Part shown: one piece after another, positions 35,639 through 45,000 of the stretch
How positions within the stretch are numbered: position 1 is the first letter of the stretch
Layout: every line of letters begins with the position of its first letter
NCBI GenBank assembly: GCA_905221605.1
Contig: CAJNDS010002646.1
Coordinates: forward strand, 257,501 to 302,500
Direction of reading: 5' to 3'
DNA: 45,000 nt
Source of the DNA: Symbiodinium natans
Lineage: Eukaryota; Sar; Dinophyceae; Suessiales; Symbiodiniaceae
Program-made: the position numbers and the translations under genes
The notes under the pieces: generated by a model
Databases searched by the model: none
What the model saw: the letters and a program-made list of their open reading frames with translations, nothing else
Told to the model about the DNA's origin: nothing

Positions 35639-35761
35639 TGAACGGAGTTTATGGCAGAACTAACACTGCAGGTGCAATCACTTTTGACGGCTTGAGCCAA
35701 TGTCGCATGTGTATGCTCACTCATTGTGAAACATGTTGTGTGACACCTACAAATCTAAACA
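35639..35761 (-). repeat. 5' LTR (right)
   Basis: 123-bp partner of 23353-23475. It should contain the promoter, but no TATA-like motif is evident, as is usual for dinoflagellates. Confidence 0.95.
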
Positions 35762-35768
35762 TGTTGGG

Positions 35769-35860
35769 ATGTTCCCCCTTATGCTAACAGTCCTTAGTTG
35801 GGATTATTATCGAAGGTGCTATAATCCCTATAAAGGACTGTTTGTATAAGGGGAAACATG
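35769..35860. mobile_element. Short foldback (MITE-like) element, copy 1
   Basis: Arms of about 38 bp, sharing TTATACA/TTATGCT and ACAGTCCTTA, surround a 13-base loop. It lies only two bases beyond the TGTTG duplicate of the retrotransposon. A second copy is at 41443-41533. Confidence 0.85.
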
Positions 35861-36069
35861 GCTATACTTGGGGCGCAAGCAGTTGCGCCTAGGCCGCAAA
35901 ATCTAATAAGCCCTGAACCACGCCACAACATGCAATTTCAAGAGGAAGAAGAACATGCTAGCCCCATAAACAAATCCCTATACCCTAAACCCTAAAGTCC
36001 CGAAACCCCATAGTCCCTAAAGTCCCGAAACCTAACAACCAAATCTAACGTCCCGAAACCCTGTAGTCC
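35861..36069. other. Unique to degenerate telomere-like stretch
   Basis: TCCCGAAACCC and AGTCCCTAAA words recur at about 35980-36085. No gene is seen. Confidence 0.5.
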
Positions 36070-36366
36070 GTAAAGTCCCTAAACCTAACACCCTAAACCC
36101 TAAACCCTAAACCCTAAACACTAAAAACTACACCCTAAACCCTAAACCCGAAACCCCAAACCCTAAACCCTAAACCCTAAACCAAAAACCTTAAACCCTA
36201 AACCCTAAACCTGACAACCAAAAAAACAAGGCGGACACCGTTGCCTGGGCCCAGAGGAGCGGAAGGAGGCGGCCGGGAAAGCCCCAGCGACCCTGAGGAA
36301 GACGTAGGGTTTAGGGTTTAGGGTTTAGGGTTTAGGGTTTAGGGTTTAGGGTTTAGGGTTTAGGGC
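36070..36366. repeat. Telomere-bounded cassette 3: (CCCTAAA)n, 93 bp, (TTTAGGG)n
   Basis: A C-rich array fills most of 36085-36210. A GC-rich spacer follows. About nine perfect TTTAGGG units run from 36305 to 36366 and end at a C homopolymer. Confidence 0.9.
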
Positions 36367-36368
36367 TT

Positions 36369-36484
36369 AGCCCCCCCCCCCCCCCTCCCCGGCCTCCAAG
36401 CGCTCCAGGAGCTGCGGGAGCTCCTGTCCAGTTTCGGAAGTTTTTGGCCTCTTGGGATCCCATATGGGGGGGGGGGGGGGGGGG
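36369..36484. repeat. C homopolymer, spacer, G homopolymer
   Basis: A run of C at about 36369-36384 and a run of about 20 G at 36465-36484 lie between two TTTAGGG arrays. Opposed C and G runs about 80 bp apart could pair. A further G run lies at about 36744-36758. Confidence 0.85.
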
Positions 36485-36656
36485 TTTAGGGTTTTAGGGT
36501 TTAGGGTTTAGGGTTTAGGGTTTAGGGTTTAGGGTTTAGGGTTTAGGGTTTAGGGTTTAGGGTTTAGGGTTTAGGGTTTAGGGTTTAGGGTTTAGGGTTT
36601 AGGGTTTAGGGTTTAGGGCCCCTGTCCGGTTTCTGAAGTTTTTGGCCTTTTAGGAT
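36424..36656 (+). repeat. Direct repeat of about 38 bp flanking a TTTAGGG array
   Basis: CCTGTCCAGTTTCGGAAGTT plus TTTGGCCTCTTGGGAT near 36425 recurs near 36621 as CCTGTCCGGTTTCTGAAGTT plus TTTGGCCTTTTAGGAT. The G run and array lie between the copies. Confidence 0.85.
36483..36620 (+). repeat. TTTAGGG array, about 19 units
   Basis: The longest near-perfect heptamer run in the window, starting directly at the G homopolymer. Confidence 0.95.
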
Positions 36657-38132
36657 GCTCTCAGGACCCCTTTTGGGGGTTTTGAGGGGTTTTGGGTTTA
36701 GTGCTTAGGACGAAGCCTGTTATGTTTTTGTTTTCTTTCTTTGGGGGGGGGGGGGGGGTTAGAGTCTTTCGTTGGTTAGGGATGCTGTGGTCTTGGGGCC
36801 TTAGGGTTTTGTATGATAATAAGATAGTATAATAGGAAGGGAACTTTATGTGGTCAGTTACTTTTTGGCTCTTTTCTGGGTCGCTTGTCGGCGCCTTCAA
36901 TTTAGGGTGCCTGAAAACGGACGACAGCTTCTAGAGGCCCTGAACATTTAAGCAGGGTGGTATTCAGGGTTGGGCGCTGTGAGTGCGGGGTTTAGGGATG
37001 CTTTGTGGCGTGGGTCCCAGTAGACTGTAAGACTTTCGGGCTTGGGGGCAAGTGGCTGCTAGATCAGTACTGGGAATCTCGAAGGCAAGCACAGCAAAAA
37101 GGACTAACCATCGGAACACGCGAAACCAGTGCTGTCTCAAAGTTTCCGAGGGAAGGAGGGCCCATACAGCCCCCTATATGTATATATATATATACCCTTT
37201 TAAAGGGATTATATAGGGCCACGAATCCCGTTAAAAAGAAGACTCGTGAACTTAGAGATGAATCCAACCTCACATCTTAGTACTAACACCCCTTCAGCAC
37301 CCATCACACCTTGAGACCCTAACTTTACCATTGGATCACCAGGGAACACCACGAATCACCCCTAAGAACCCAACATAGAAACCGTACCATCATGAGTCTT
37401 CTCTCTGGCTCTATCTCTAGCTCCTGCTAATGGTTGATCTCTTTCTACCTCTTGTTCACGGTCTAACTCTTGATCTTATAACCGCAGCGCCCATCACACC
37501 TTGAGACCCTGGGGCAGGCGTCTATTGAACAGTATTAACCTAGCTCATTGAGACCGCCCCTCATTCCCTCATTCCCTACTGAGAAACAGCCACTTGAAGG
37601 TGTAGTGGTTTCCCGTCCACGAGAAGAAAGGATGCAAACCACAGCGCAAGAATTGTGAGGAGGACACCCGCAGTTCCTGATTGCTTTACCCTGAGCCGCC
37701 AACCCGAAACCCCAAACCCCAAGCCCGAAACCTGAACCTGAAAAACTATGGTCTGAGGTTCGATGCCTCAAACGACATCGGGTTGAGGGCTTGGGGCTTC
37801 GGTTCCCCTTGCCTTCCCCTGGTGCCCTCCCCCAGGGATGTAAGAGGCCCTCGATTCACTGAAGGCAGCCCGAAACCCCGAAACCTGGGCTGTGCCATTG
37901 AACCAGTTTTTTTCATGAGTCGGTAAAGACAGGAACTTAAAAGCGCTCCGTCCCAAAAAGCACAACCCAGAAACCCTGAAACCCCCTGAGCCCAGAACCC
38001 CAAACCCTGAAATCCTGAAACCCTGAAACCCTCGCGTCGTGGTAGGCCTCACAGCGCCCCTGAAACCGCACGTAAAGCTTCTCTGCGAGCAGCCTGCAAC
38101 TATGGCTACCTTTGGAGTATAAACAAAGCACA
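36657..38132. other. Gene-poor stretch
   Basis: No gene is recognised. A 26-bp direct repeat (CAGCACCCATCACACCTTGA plus GACCCT, one mismatch) occurs at 37295-37320 and 37485-37510. An AT-rich palindrome around CCCTTTTAAAGGG lies near 37196. Degenerate CCCGAAA/CCCTGAA patches occur at 37700-37740 and 37965-38035. Confidence 0.5.
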
Positions 38133-39395
38133 GGTTTGGGGTTTAGGGTTTAATTATAGGGTTTATAGGTCGCAAGAGAAGACAGTCCGGAGACGGAGGG
38201 AAGGACGTTGAGTGGCTCGTTGCCTGGGGTTCAGATCTCAACTTCATGAATCACGAAACGTCATCCTCCAACGCCACGCGTCACAAAGGGGCGAAGGGAT
38301 ACACGACTGCGATGTCACCTGTGCCTGCACAATGATCTCTGCTCGTGGCGTGTGGCGCTGAGATGGCGTGTAAATGCAGGGTATATAGCGAGTTCTCAGA
38401 ATTGATGCTCCCTTTTAGGGTACCCCAAAAAAAATTAGGGGCCGCCTCATAATCCGAAAGGGACCATTATTTAGAGAAATGCAATAACCACATAAATATA
38501 CGTGGCGCGAGCGCTTCGCTTTCGCAAACATGCACTACAGGGTCTGTGTCACGGGCCTGGCACCGTCATTCCAGGTGAGAAGTGTTGCGATGCGCTCCTG
38601 CCAAGGGCAAAAGTCATTCCGAAAGCAAAGCCCTTCTACTTTTCAAGGTGTATTCACCCTAAGTAAGGTATTGAGCTCCCTAGGTAGATCCCTAGAATCT
38701 GAACTTTAGGGCCTGTCCCCTGCCCTCCCCCTCCCCATTCCTGAACGACCATGATTCCCTGAACCTGCCTAGACCTCCCCTTCCCCATTCAAGCCCCAGG
38801 CCCTTGAACCCGTAACACTTAAAACCGCCCCAAGCCCGAAACCCTCCTCTCCCGCAATGCTACATGGCCGTTCCCCACGCACCTGCAGTGACCAGCCATC
38901 TTCGTCGACCCGACGCGAGCGAACCTTCCGTACCTCACTGCTGAGCATTGGGGGCGGGGGTGTGCTTTTCTAAGTGGATGGAATTGCCCAGTTTTGTGTC
39001 TGGTGTTGTTTGTTCTGCTTTGCTGCTTCAGTGCATGCATTTGGAGTCAACTGTTTAAAAATGCAAGATTTAAGGTCGCAGGTATAGGGTCTAAAGCTTG
39101 TGTGGCCTTAAGGACTTCTCCCTGGGATCTATTGTGCAAGGTTTTGGGTTTAGGGTTTCGGGTTCTTGGGTTTTAAGGTTTAGGGTTCTTGGGTATCTAG
39201 AGCCGTCACTATGTCGCATTTATGGAACTGCGTCTTGTGAAATCTCTGCCCTGCGGTTGCAGGGCTTTGAGTCGTCTACAGGGGGGGTAGGTTTAGGATT
39301 AAGGGTTAGGGTTTGGGGTTTAGGGTTTAGAATTTAGGGTTTGGGGTTTAATTCGGGTTTAGGATTTGGGGTTTAGGGTTTAGGGTTTTGAAGTT
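38133..39395. other. Gene-poor stretch ending in degenerate TTTAGGG
   Basis: TTTAGGG units occur at 38140-38165, and many variants (TTTGGGG, TTTCGGG) at about 39145-39395. No domain-bearing frame. Confidence 0.5.
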
Positions 39396-40342
39396 GGGTA
39401 CCGCCAGAAAAGCTCGAAAATCCGGCCTGGTCGGCAGCATGCACGCTGTCGCTGGATTCGCTGCGTGCCCATCCTTCTGTCGGGGGTTGGTCTTGTTTGC
39501 TGGAGAGAACCCCGCCTCCCCCTAGTGAATTTAAACTTCCCCTTTTCCCAGAAAAAATGTGTTCCGAATAGGCAATAACATGCTACGATGGGAATAAGAC
39601 TAGGAGTGTGTGGGCGTTGAATACTGGGGCAGGGGGATTGGGGTGATTCGGATTCAGGGTTTCCTGTTTGACTTGAACCTTGCCTGAATTCGGTTTAGGG
39701 TTTAGGGTTTAGGGTTTGCTGCAAGAGGGCATAGATGCTGTGAAGGTTAGGATGCAGCAGCGGCTCGAATGCTTCGGCAGGTGCGAAGAGCAGCTCTGGC
39801 CCGATTGTGGAGGGCCATCTAAGATTTTTCTCCCACCCCACGCCGTCCGAGGCGGCAAAACCACCCAAACCTATTCCTTTTAGGGTTTAGGCCTAAACTC
39901 ATGACAATCGCTTACTTTCAAAAAACTTTTCCGTCACCGATGGCTTTGAGTATGCGCACACGACCTGCTGGCATTGAGGCGCTTGACCGCTGAAATTCTG
40001 AACCTCTTGGGCCCTTACAGCCAAGGCTTTTAAACGCGACTTCCATGCTTCGAAACTCAATCTAGGCCCATAAACCCTCAATCCTAAACCCTAAACCCTA
40101 ATTAAACCCTAAACCCTAAACCCTAAACCCCTGCACCCAAGCAAATCGGCTTTACGAAGCCTACCACTGCTATCAGCCGATCAGCCCTTTACGCCCCATA
40201 AGCCATTGAAACCCTATACAAGCCATGTAGGCCCCATACACCCCGTAAACAGCATAAACCCTATCCTTTAAACCCCTGAGCCCTGAACCCCGTCGAAAAC
40301 TGGGGGGGCTCTCTAGCTCAGATTCTAGAGGTACGACCTTAG
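39396..40342. other. Gene-poor stretch with scattered heptamers
   Basis: TTTAGGG units lie near 39695-39715 and CCCTAAA units at 40083-40133. The frame at 39899-40081 (-) is unassigned. Confidence 0.5.
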
Positions 40343-40665
40343 GAACCCTAAACCCTAAACCCTAAACCCTAAACCCCAAACCCCAAACCCTAAACCCTAA
40401 ACCCTAAACCCCAGCCCTAAACCCTAAACCCCAAATCAGCCCGAGGGTTGCTCCTGTGGGTTGCAGGGTCACGTCCGTCGGCTGGTCCATGGAAGTCTCT
40501 CATCCGGAGCGGATTTCGATGGGCTTGTCCAATGCTTCCACAGCGACTTTGTTGCTGTAGTTTAGGGTCAGGGCTTAGGCTGTAGGGTTTAGGGCTTAGG
40601 GCTTAGGCTGCTGTTGTGCTTCAGTGTAGACTTTAGTAGGTTTTCTGAGGGTTTAGGGCTTCAGG
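40343..40665. repeat. Telomere-bounded cassette 4: (CCCTAAA)n, about 124 bp, degenerate (TTTAGGG)n
   Basis: The C-rich array is at 40343-40435. After a unique spacer, the G-rich side (40560-40665) is degenerate, with GGGCTTAGG variants. Confidence 0.7.
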
Positions 40666-41442
40666 GCTTGAAGGTCTTAGGGTGTTCGGCACTTCGTAGA
40701 CATGCACCCTCAACAGCGTGCGCCTCATTTCCATGTGGGCGATGCTAACAGCTTCCTCTGAGCAGCGTGAGGCATTCTCTTGTTCAGCCGTGCCTACAAC
40801 CCCACCCCTGAACTCGAAACCTCAACCCAAGTTATGGAGTTCTTAAGGGAGGGGATTCAAAGGGGGGTATGTAACCCAAAGTTCCCTCATACTCCCCACC
40901 TGCTCCCTAAGCTTCCTAGGTACCTACCTACCTTAAGAACCCTATAACAAAGGCCGAGGCCAGAAACCTGCAACTCAACTACTGCTCCAGCTCTAACTTA
41001 ACAAACACATGCTGCGACGAAAAAGCAGCCCCTGTGGAAAGAGCGGCTACGCCCTTTACCGCGGCCCTCAGCTTGTGCATACATGGCTGAAAGCCCGCTA
41101 ATGAGTCCTGAAACCAAGAACCACGAAACCAAAATATCAGTAAACATGAACAGAAAGTTAACGCGAAACCTAAATATCAGTAAACATGAACAGAAAGTTT
41201 AAAAGAAAAAAACCTCAGCAGCTTGAACAAACTTCCCAAAATGATTTAAGATAACCAGCAAGACCCCTTTTTGGGATTTGGGGTGTTAGGGTGTAGGGTT
41301 TAGGGTTTCGGGCTCGACTGTCCTGAGGCCCTCTCGGGCTTTAGGGCTTTGGGCTTGAGCGTCTCGAACAAGCAGGGGATAAACAGATCAGGTTGTACTT
41401 GAACCAGAGCATCCCGAAGCAACCCAAACGCCACAACTTGGG
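40666..41442. other. Gene-poor stretch
   Basis: A direct repeat of AAATATCAGTAAACATGAAC plus AGAAAGTT occurs near 41131 and 41171. TTTAGGG units lie near 41297. No gene. Confidence 0.5.
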
Positions 41443-41533
41443 ATGTTCCTCCTTATACTAACAGTCCTTACTAGGGATTGTCACAGGGGGTACTCGAATC
41501 CCGACTAAGGACTGCTAGTATAAGGGGGAACCT
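41443..41533. mobile_element. Short foldback (MITE-like) element, copy 2
   Basis: Same arms as 35769-35860 (ATGTTCCTCCTTATACTA, ACAGTCCTTA) with a different loop. The 3' arm ends TATAAGGGGGAAC. Confidence 0.85.
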
Positions 41534-41587
41534 CCCAAACTATAAACTATTCCCTCACAAACCCTACAACCCTTACCCGCAAGGGTC

Positions 41588-41684
41588 CCTGTGCCTCATG
41601 ATTATGTACTTGGGCCCTGAAGTCCCCAAATAGAAGGTACGTTGAGGCCCGAGTAATCCCTATTTAGGTACATGGACCCTTAGG
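41588..41684. repeat. Second type of foldback, about 97 bp
   Basis: AGGGTCCCTGTGCCT on the left pairs imperfectly with the reverse complement of AGGTACATGGACCCT on the right. A further TGGGCC/GGCCCG pairing lies inside. Possible MITE of a second family. Confidence 0.55.
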
Positions 41685-41837
41685 GTTCTACAAACGCAAC
41701 AATCTTAAACCAATCAATGCAAACCCTGCAAACACCAAACCGTTCCTCCAGAACCCCAAAATCCCAAACCCCAAACCCTGAACCCGAAACCCTAAACCAT
41801 TACCCTAAACCCCAACCACCGATATGGCGCCCCTGGA

Positions 41838-42130
41838 ACCCTAAACCCTAAACCCTGAGCCCTGAACCCTAAACCCTAAATTCTTACCCTAAACCCTAAA
41901 CCCTAAACCCTAAACCCTAAACCCCAAAGTAGGCGGAAGGGGAGGTGGACTTCTCGGGCCGCTTGTCATCCACAACTGCGGTGTTCGGAGGTGGGCCCAT
42001 CCTGTCTCAAAGGGCATCAAGGGACTAAAGGAGGGACCCTTATAAGGGACCTTAGGGTTTAGGGTTTAGGGTTTAGAGTTTAGAGTTTAGGGTTTAGGGT
42101 TTAGGGTTTAGGGTTTAGGGTTTAGAGTTC
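41838..42130. repeat. Telomere-bounded cassette 5: (CCCTAAA)n, 127 bp, (TTTAGGG)n
   Basis: The C-rich array is at 41838-41925 and the G-rich array at 42053-42128. The spacer ends in a small palindrome, GGGACCCTTATAAGGGACC. Confidence 0.9.
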
Positions 42131-42540
42131 AGGAAAAGTTTAGGGGTAATTTAGGGGTTCTTCAGGGGCGACTTTGGGTTTTTTGGGCCTAGGTAAGGTA
42201 TGGGTGGGGTTCTGTAGGGGAATAAGATTCAGGGTCCCTTCTAGGGGTCCCTCCTTATACCCCTTAAGGGTACGGCCCAGCCGTGCGTTTAAGAAATCAT
42301 TAATTGAGAAATTAGGGTCTGGACCCGGCGTACATTTTACAATCCAGGGTCTCGCGCAAAAACAATCCGCCGAACTATTGCTCTGCCTCAACGGTGCCCA
42401 TTTTCGAGTTTTCACGGTCCAAAACTCCAAAAACCGGCTCAAAAACGCCACAAACATAAAAAAAAAACCTCAAAACCCCAAAATCCGCCCTACCTAAATG
42501 CCAAGCCTTAAACCCCTCAACCCCAAGCACGCGAATCCTA
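42131..42540. other. Unique stretch, frames open on both strands, not recognised
   Basis: Frames of 105-107 codons overlap on opposite strands (42140-42457 and 42174-42497). Neither shows a domain, and one is probably a shadow of the other, or both are chance. Confidence 0.45.
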
Positions 42541-42895
42541 ACCCCTAAACCCCAAAAAACCCTGCACCCGAAATTCTTAACCCTAAAACCCTAAACCCCT
42601 ATACCCTAAACCCCCATACCCTAAAACCCTAAACCCAAAAACCTAAACCCCTAAAACCCTGAACCCCTTTACACTCCACACACCGCCTCCGGGTCTCAAA
42701 GCTGAACACCTCCGTGGTTGCCGGGCCTCAACGCAACAGCCACTACTTGCGTAAGAACCCCAAAAGAAGAATCCCTATATTAATTAGGGTTTAGGGTTTA
42801 GGGTTTAGGGTTTAGGGTCTAGGGTTTAGGGTTTTGGGTTTAGGGCTTAGGGCTTAGGGTTTAGGGCTTAGGGTTGAGGGTTGAGGGTTGAGGGT
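42541..42895. repeat. Telomere-bounded cassette 6: (CCCTAAA)n, 118 bp, (TTTAGGG)n
   Basis: The C-rich side (42541-42665) is degenerate with CCCTAAAA. The G-rich side (42784-42895) starts as a clean array and ends in four TTGAGGG variants, as in cassette 2. Confidence 0.85.
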
Positions 42896-43307
42896 TATCC
42901 TTACATTACCCCTAATAAGGAAGTATGTTCTTTGCCTTTTTGCCGGGTTCTTACGCAATTAGTAGAAAGCCAGCACCCAGAAAGCACCCCAGTCTTCGCA
43001 GTTTGAGTTTTAGCGTTTAGGTCTCAGGGGTTAAAGGTTTAGGCTTTAGGGATTTGGGTTTGAGGGCAGGGGTTAGAGCTTCTTGACTTTAGGGTTTAGG
43101 GCTTAGGGTTTAGGATTTCAGGGGTCGGGGTTAGAGGTTATTGATTCTTTTTCTGGAGGAGCGGGGGGTGTGATGGGGGAGAGGGGAGAAAATGGACGTG
43201 GCCATCGCTAAAGGTAGAGCTACCCACATATCCTAGACCCAGGAGTAAGCTAGGAATAAACGGCAACGGGTGCCCTTTTTGGTTGAAAGAGGCTGATAAG
43301 GGAACCT
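42896..43307. other. Unique stretch with degenerate TTTAGGG at 43010-43130
   Basis: No gene is seen. Confidence 0.5.
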
Positions 43308-43445
43308 AAACCCTAAACCCTAGACCCTGAACTCTAAACCCTAAACCCCAAACCCCAAACCCCCCCAAAAAGGGAACATGGGCCTACTCTGGGTCCTAGT
43401 AACCCTGAACCCCAAACCCTAAACCCTAAACCCTAAACCATAAAA
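43308..43445. repeat. Two short CCCTAAA arrays
   Basis: Arrays at 43308-43365 and 43402-43445, separated by about 35 bp of unique sequence. Confidence 0.85.
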
Positions 43446-43465
43446 AACAATGGGAGCAAGGGGCT

Positions 43466-43543
43466 GTATCTTGAATTCTGTAGTCTAAACCCTAAACCCT
43501 AAACCCTAAACCCTAGACCCCCGGTATCTTGAATTCTGTAGTC
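43466..43543. repeat. CCCTAAA array flanked by a perfect 20-bp direct repeat
   Basis: GTATCTTGAATTCTGTAGTC occurs at 43466-43485 and 43524-43543. The 38 bp between are CCCTAAA units. Confidence 0.95.
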
Positions 43544-43914
43544 ATCTCCGTGACCCCGGGCTTTGGCAGTACCGCACGAAGCGGCCGCGGAGCAGCGAAA
43601 GTGCAGTTTCGACCTCGCTTGGGGTTTAGGGACTTGTTTTTTTTTTTTGTTTTGCGTTGGGCTTTTAGTTTCAGCTTCGGGTTTGGGTTTTTTTTACTTT
43701 AGTGCTTCAAGCTTAGCCACAGCCACCCCTGAACCCCTAAACCCTAACCCCCTGCAACCCCCAAATCCCCCTACAACCTAAGCCCCAAAGTCCTTAACCC
43801 TAAACCCTCTACCCTAAAACCCTGAGCACTGAGATTTTCTCGATGTCAAGCCGTGTATCCCTACAACACCTTGTGTGCCCGCTAGCCACAGGAACCTCCG
43901 GAAACGCACTGAAC
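43544..43914. other. Unique to degenerate telomere-like stretch
   Basis: T runs at about 43638-43650 and 43689-43696. CCCTAAA variants at 43730-43825. No gene. Confidence 0.5.
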
Positions 43915-44215
43915 CCTTAAAACCCTGACCCGAAACCTCTTGAACCCCGAAACCTCCTAAGACCTAAGCCCTAAGCACTCAGCCCTCAGCCCTATAAGCC
44001 CTAATCCCCGAAACCCTAAACCCTAAACCCTAACGAAGGCTCCCATTTCTGGCAAAGCGTGTCGAGCCCCTGGCGCTCTCTGTCATCACCTTGCCTAGCT
44101 GGCCTTTCAGGTTTCCAGGCGTAGGTGTTTGTGGTGGCAGCTCAGGGTTGAAGGTTTAGGGTTTAGGGGTTTAGGGTTTAGGGTTTAGGGTTTAGGGTTT
44201 AGGGGTTTAGGTTTA
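43915..44215. repeat. Telomere-bounded cassette 7: (CCCTAAA)n variants, about 118 bp, (TTTAGGG)n
   Basis: The C-rich variants become perfect at 44010-44032. A unique spacer follows. TTTAGGG units run at 44156-44215. Confidence 0.75.
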
Positions 44216-45000
44216 GCGGTTAATTTAGGGCTGAGCGCAACGGCGAGGATCACCATGGATACCCCAGCCCCGAGAGCTAAGGACACGCAGTAGGTTCTTC
44301 CTTTTCCAATGCTTGCCGCTGCCGCCATCCGGGTACGACATCTTTTGTGCAGATTTAGCATGAAAAGTTGGGGCTCAGTGAGTTAAGGTTTTCGAGACAA
44401 GTGGCCTCCGAGCGATACCACCGCTTCGATCAGACAGAGTGAATTTGCTGCGTAGGTCCGAAGAATATACTTGGGCTTTAAAGAGGTTCCAGAATGACAA
44501 CTTGAGGCCCATATATACTGTACTGGGGACAAAAGGTCAGAAAGTTCACAGATTGGTGTGTTTATCTCAGTTTCGTAGTGGGCACGCCGCCGTTGCGTTG
44601 CGGCACCGAGACTTATTTGTTTGTGTTTGTACAGGCTGCGCCTACCCTAATCCCTAAAGCCTAAATACCCCAAACCTTGAAACCTGACCCCAACACCCTA
44701 AGACATAAACTCGGAAGCAGAGCTTAGCTTAGCACCTCTGCCAGGAGAAACCCTAAGCCACATGGGATCCATGCCCTGCCACATCCGTATATCCGACCGC
44801 GTTCCCGTGCTGGCCTTCGCGCTATGTAACCCCCCCCCCCGCCTCCCGACCCAAAAGGGTGGCTTAGAGGGCTTGGGAGTAGTTGTGCAAAGATCTGAAA
44901 GGATTCAGCTAGAAGCTCCCAACTACGTTCATACAGACTCCAAATAAAAGAAACAAAAGGTCGACAGGCTAGGACGTAGGGTGAAAAGTGGCCCCGACAT
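44216..45000. other. Unique stretch to the window end
   Basis: The short frame at 44439-44657 (+, 72 codons) is unassigned. Degenerate CCCTAAA lies at 44643-44700, and a C homopolymer at about 44829-44840. Confidence 0.5.

Noticed and set aside
37064-37280. Overlapping frames around the AT palindrome
   Set aside because: No domain character, and the frame is crossed by an AT-rich hairpin.

Overview
The window looks like nuclear DNA from a dinoflagellate, probably a Symbiodiniaceae-like species. Four things suggest this: many short interstitial arrays of the plant/alveolate telomere heptamer TTTAGGG in both orientations; very sparse coding in long repeat-rich DNA; a Ty1/copia-type retrotransposon with the HGDD variant of the reverse transcriptase active site; and a many-domain replication-type mobile-element gene with short introns (about 90-112 bp where mapped). 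The species call is inference. No prokaryotic operon, tRNA, rRNA or CRISPR array was seen.

Layout. 1-2500: degenerate telomere-like DNA, then a complex minisatellite carrying embedded telomere heptamers, itself partly duplicated. 2515-2690: a Gly/Lys-rich gag-like scrap. 2691-4604: no recognisable gene. 4605-5584: two tandem 494-bp units. 6411-18264: a 12-kb gene-like element on the + strand, read here as one interrupted gene. In order it carries a PD-(D/E)XK (RecB/Cas4-like) nuclease, two copies of an F-box-like plus SPRY-like unit, two Cys/His zinc modules, a primase-associated region, an SF3-type helicase with an unusual P-loop, a family-A-like DNA polymerase palm, a putative cysteine protease, a C2H2 finger and a DDE transposase. 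It has an in-frame TAA, and an intron or frameshift near its 3' end. An inverted fragment of the same helicase exons, with their intron, lies just after it (18377-18596).

18600-23352: small duplications, a 2.3-copy AT-rich satellite of about 190 bp, and telomere-heptamer arrays. 23353-35761: an LTR retrotransposon on the - strand, with 123-bp LTRs differing at one base, a TGTTG target duplication, a primer-binding site and a polypurine tract. It encodes gag with a CCHC knuckle, an aspartic protease, integrase, reverse transcriptase and RNase H. The gag-to-protease part is broken by stops and frame changes. A nested 3.28-kb insertion (29870-33153) with 36/37 terminal inverted repeats interrupts it, and removing the insertion rejoins the reading frame.

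35762-45000: no recognisable genes. It holds foldback (MITE-like) elements, homopolymer G/C runs and many telomere-heptamer arrays. Across the window these arrays repeatedly form the arrangement (CCCTAAA)n, about 92-127 bp of non-telomeric DNA, (TTTAGGG)n, the same polarity as the two ends of a chromosome. With the multi-domain element, this is the most unusual structure here. All calls are from reading the sequence by eye; nothing was searched against a database.
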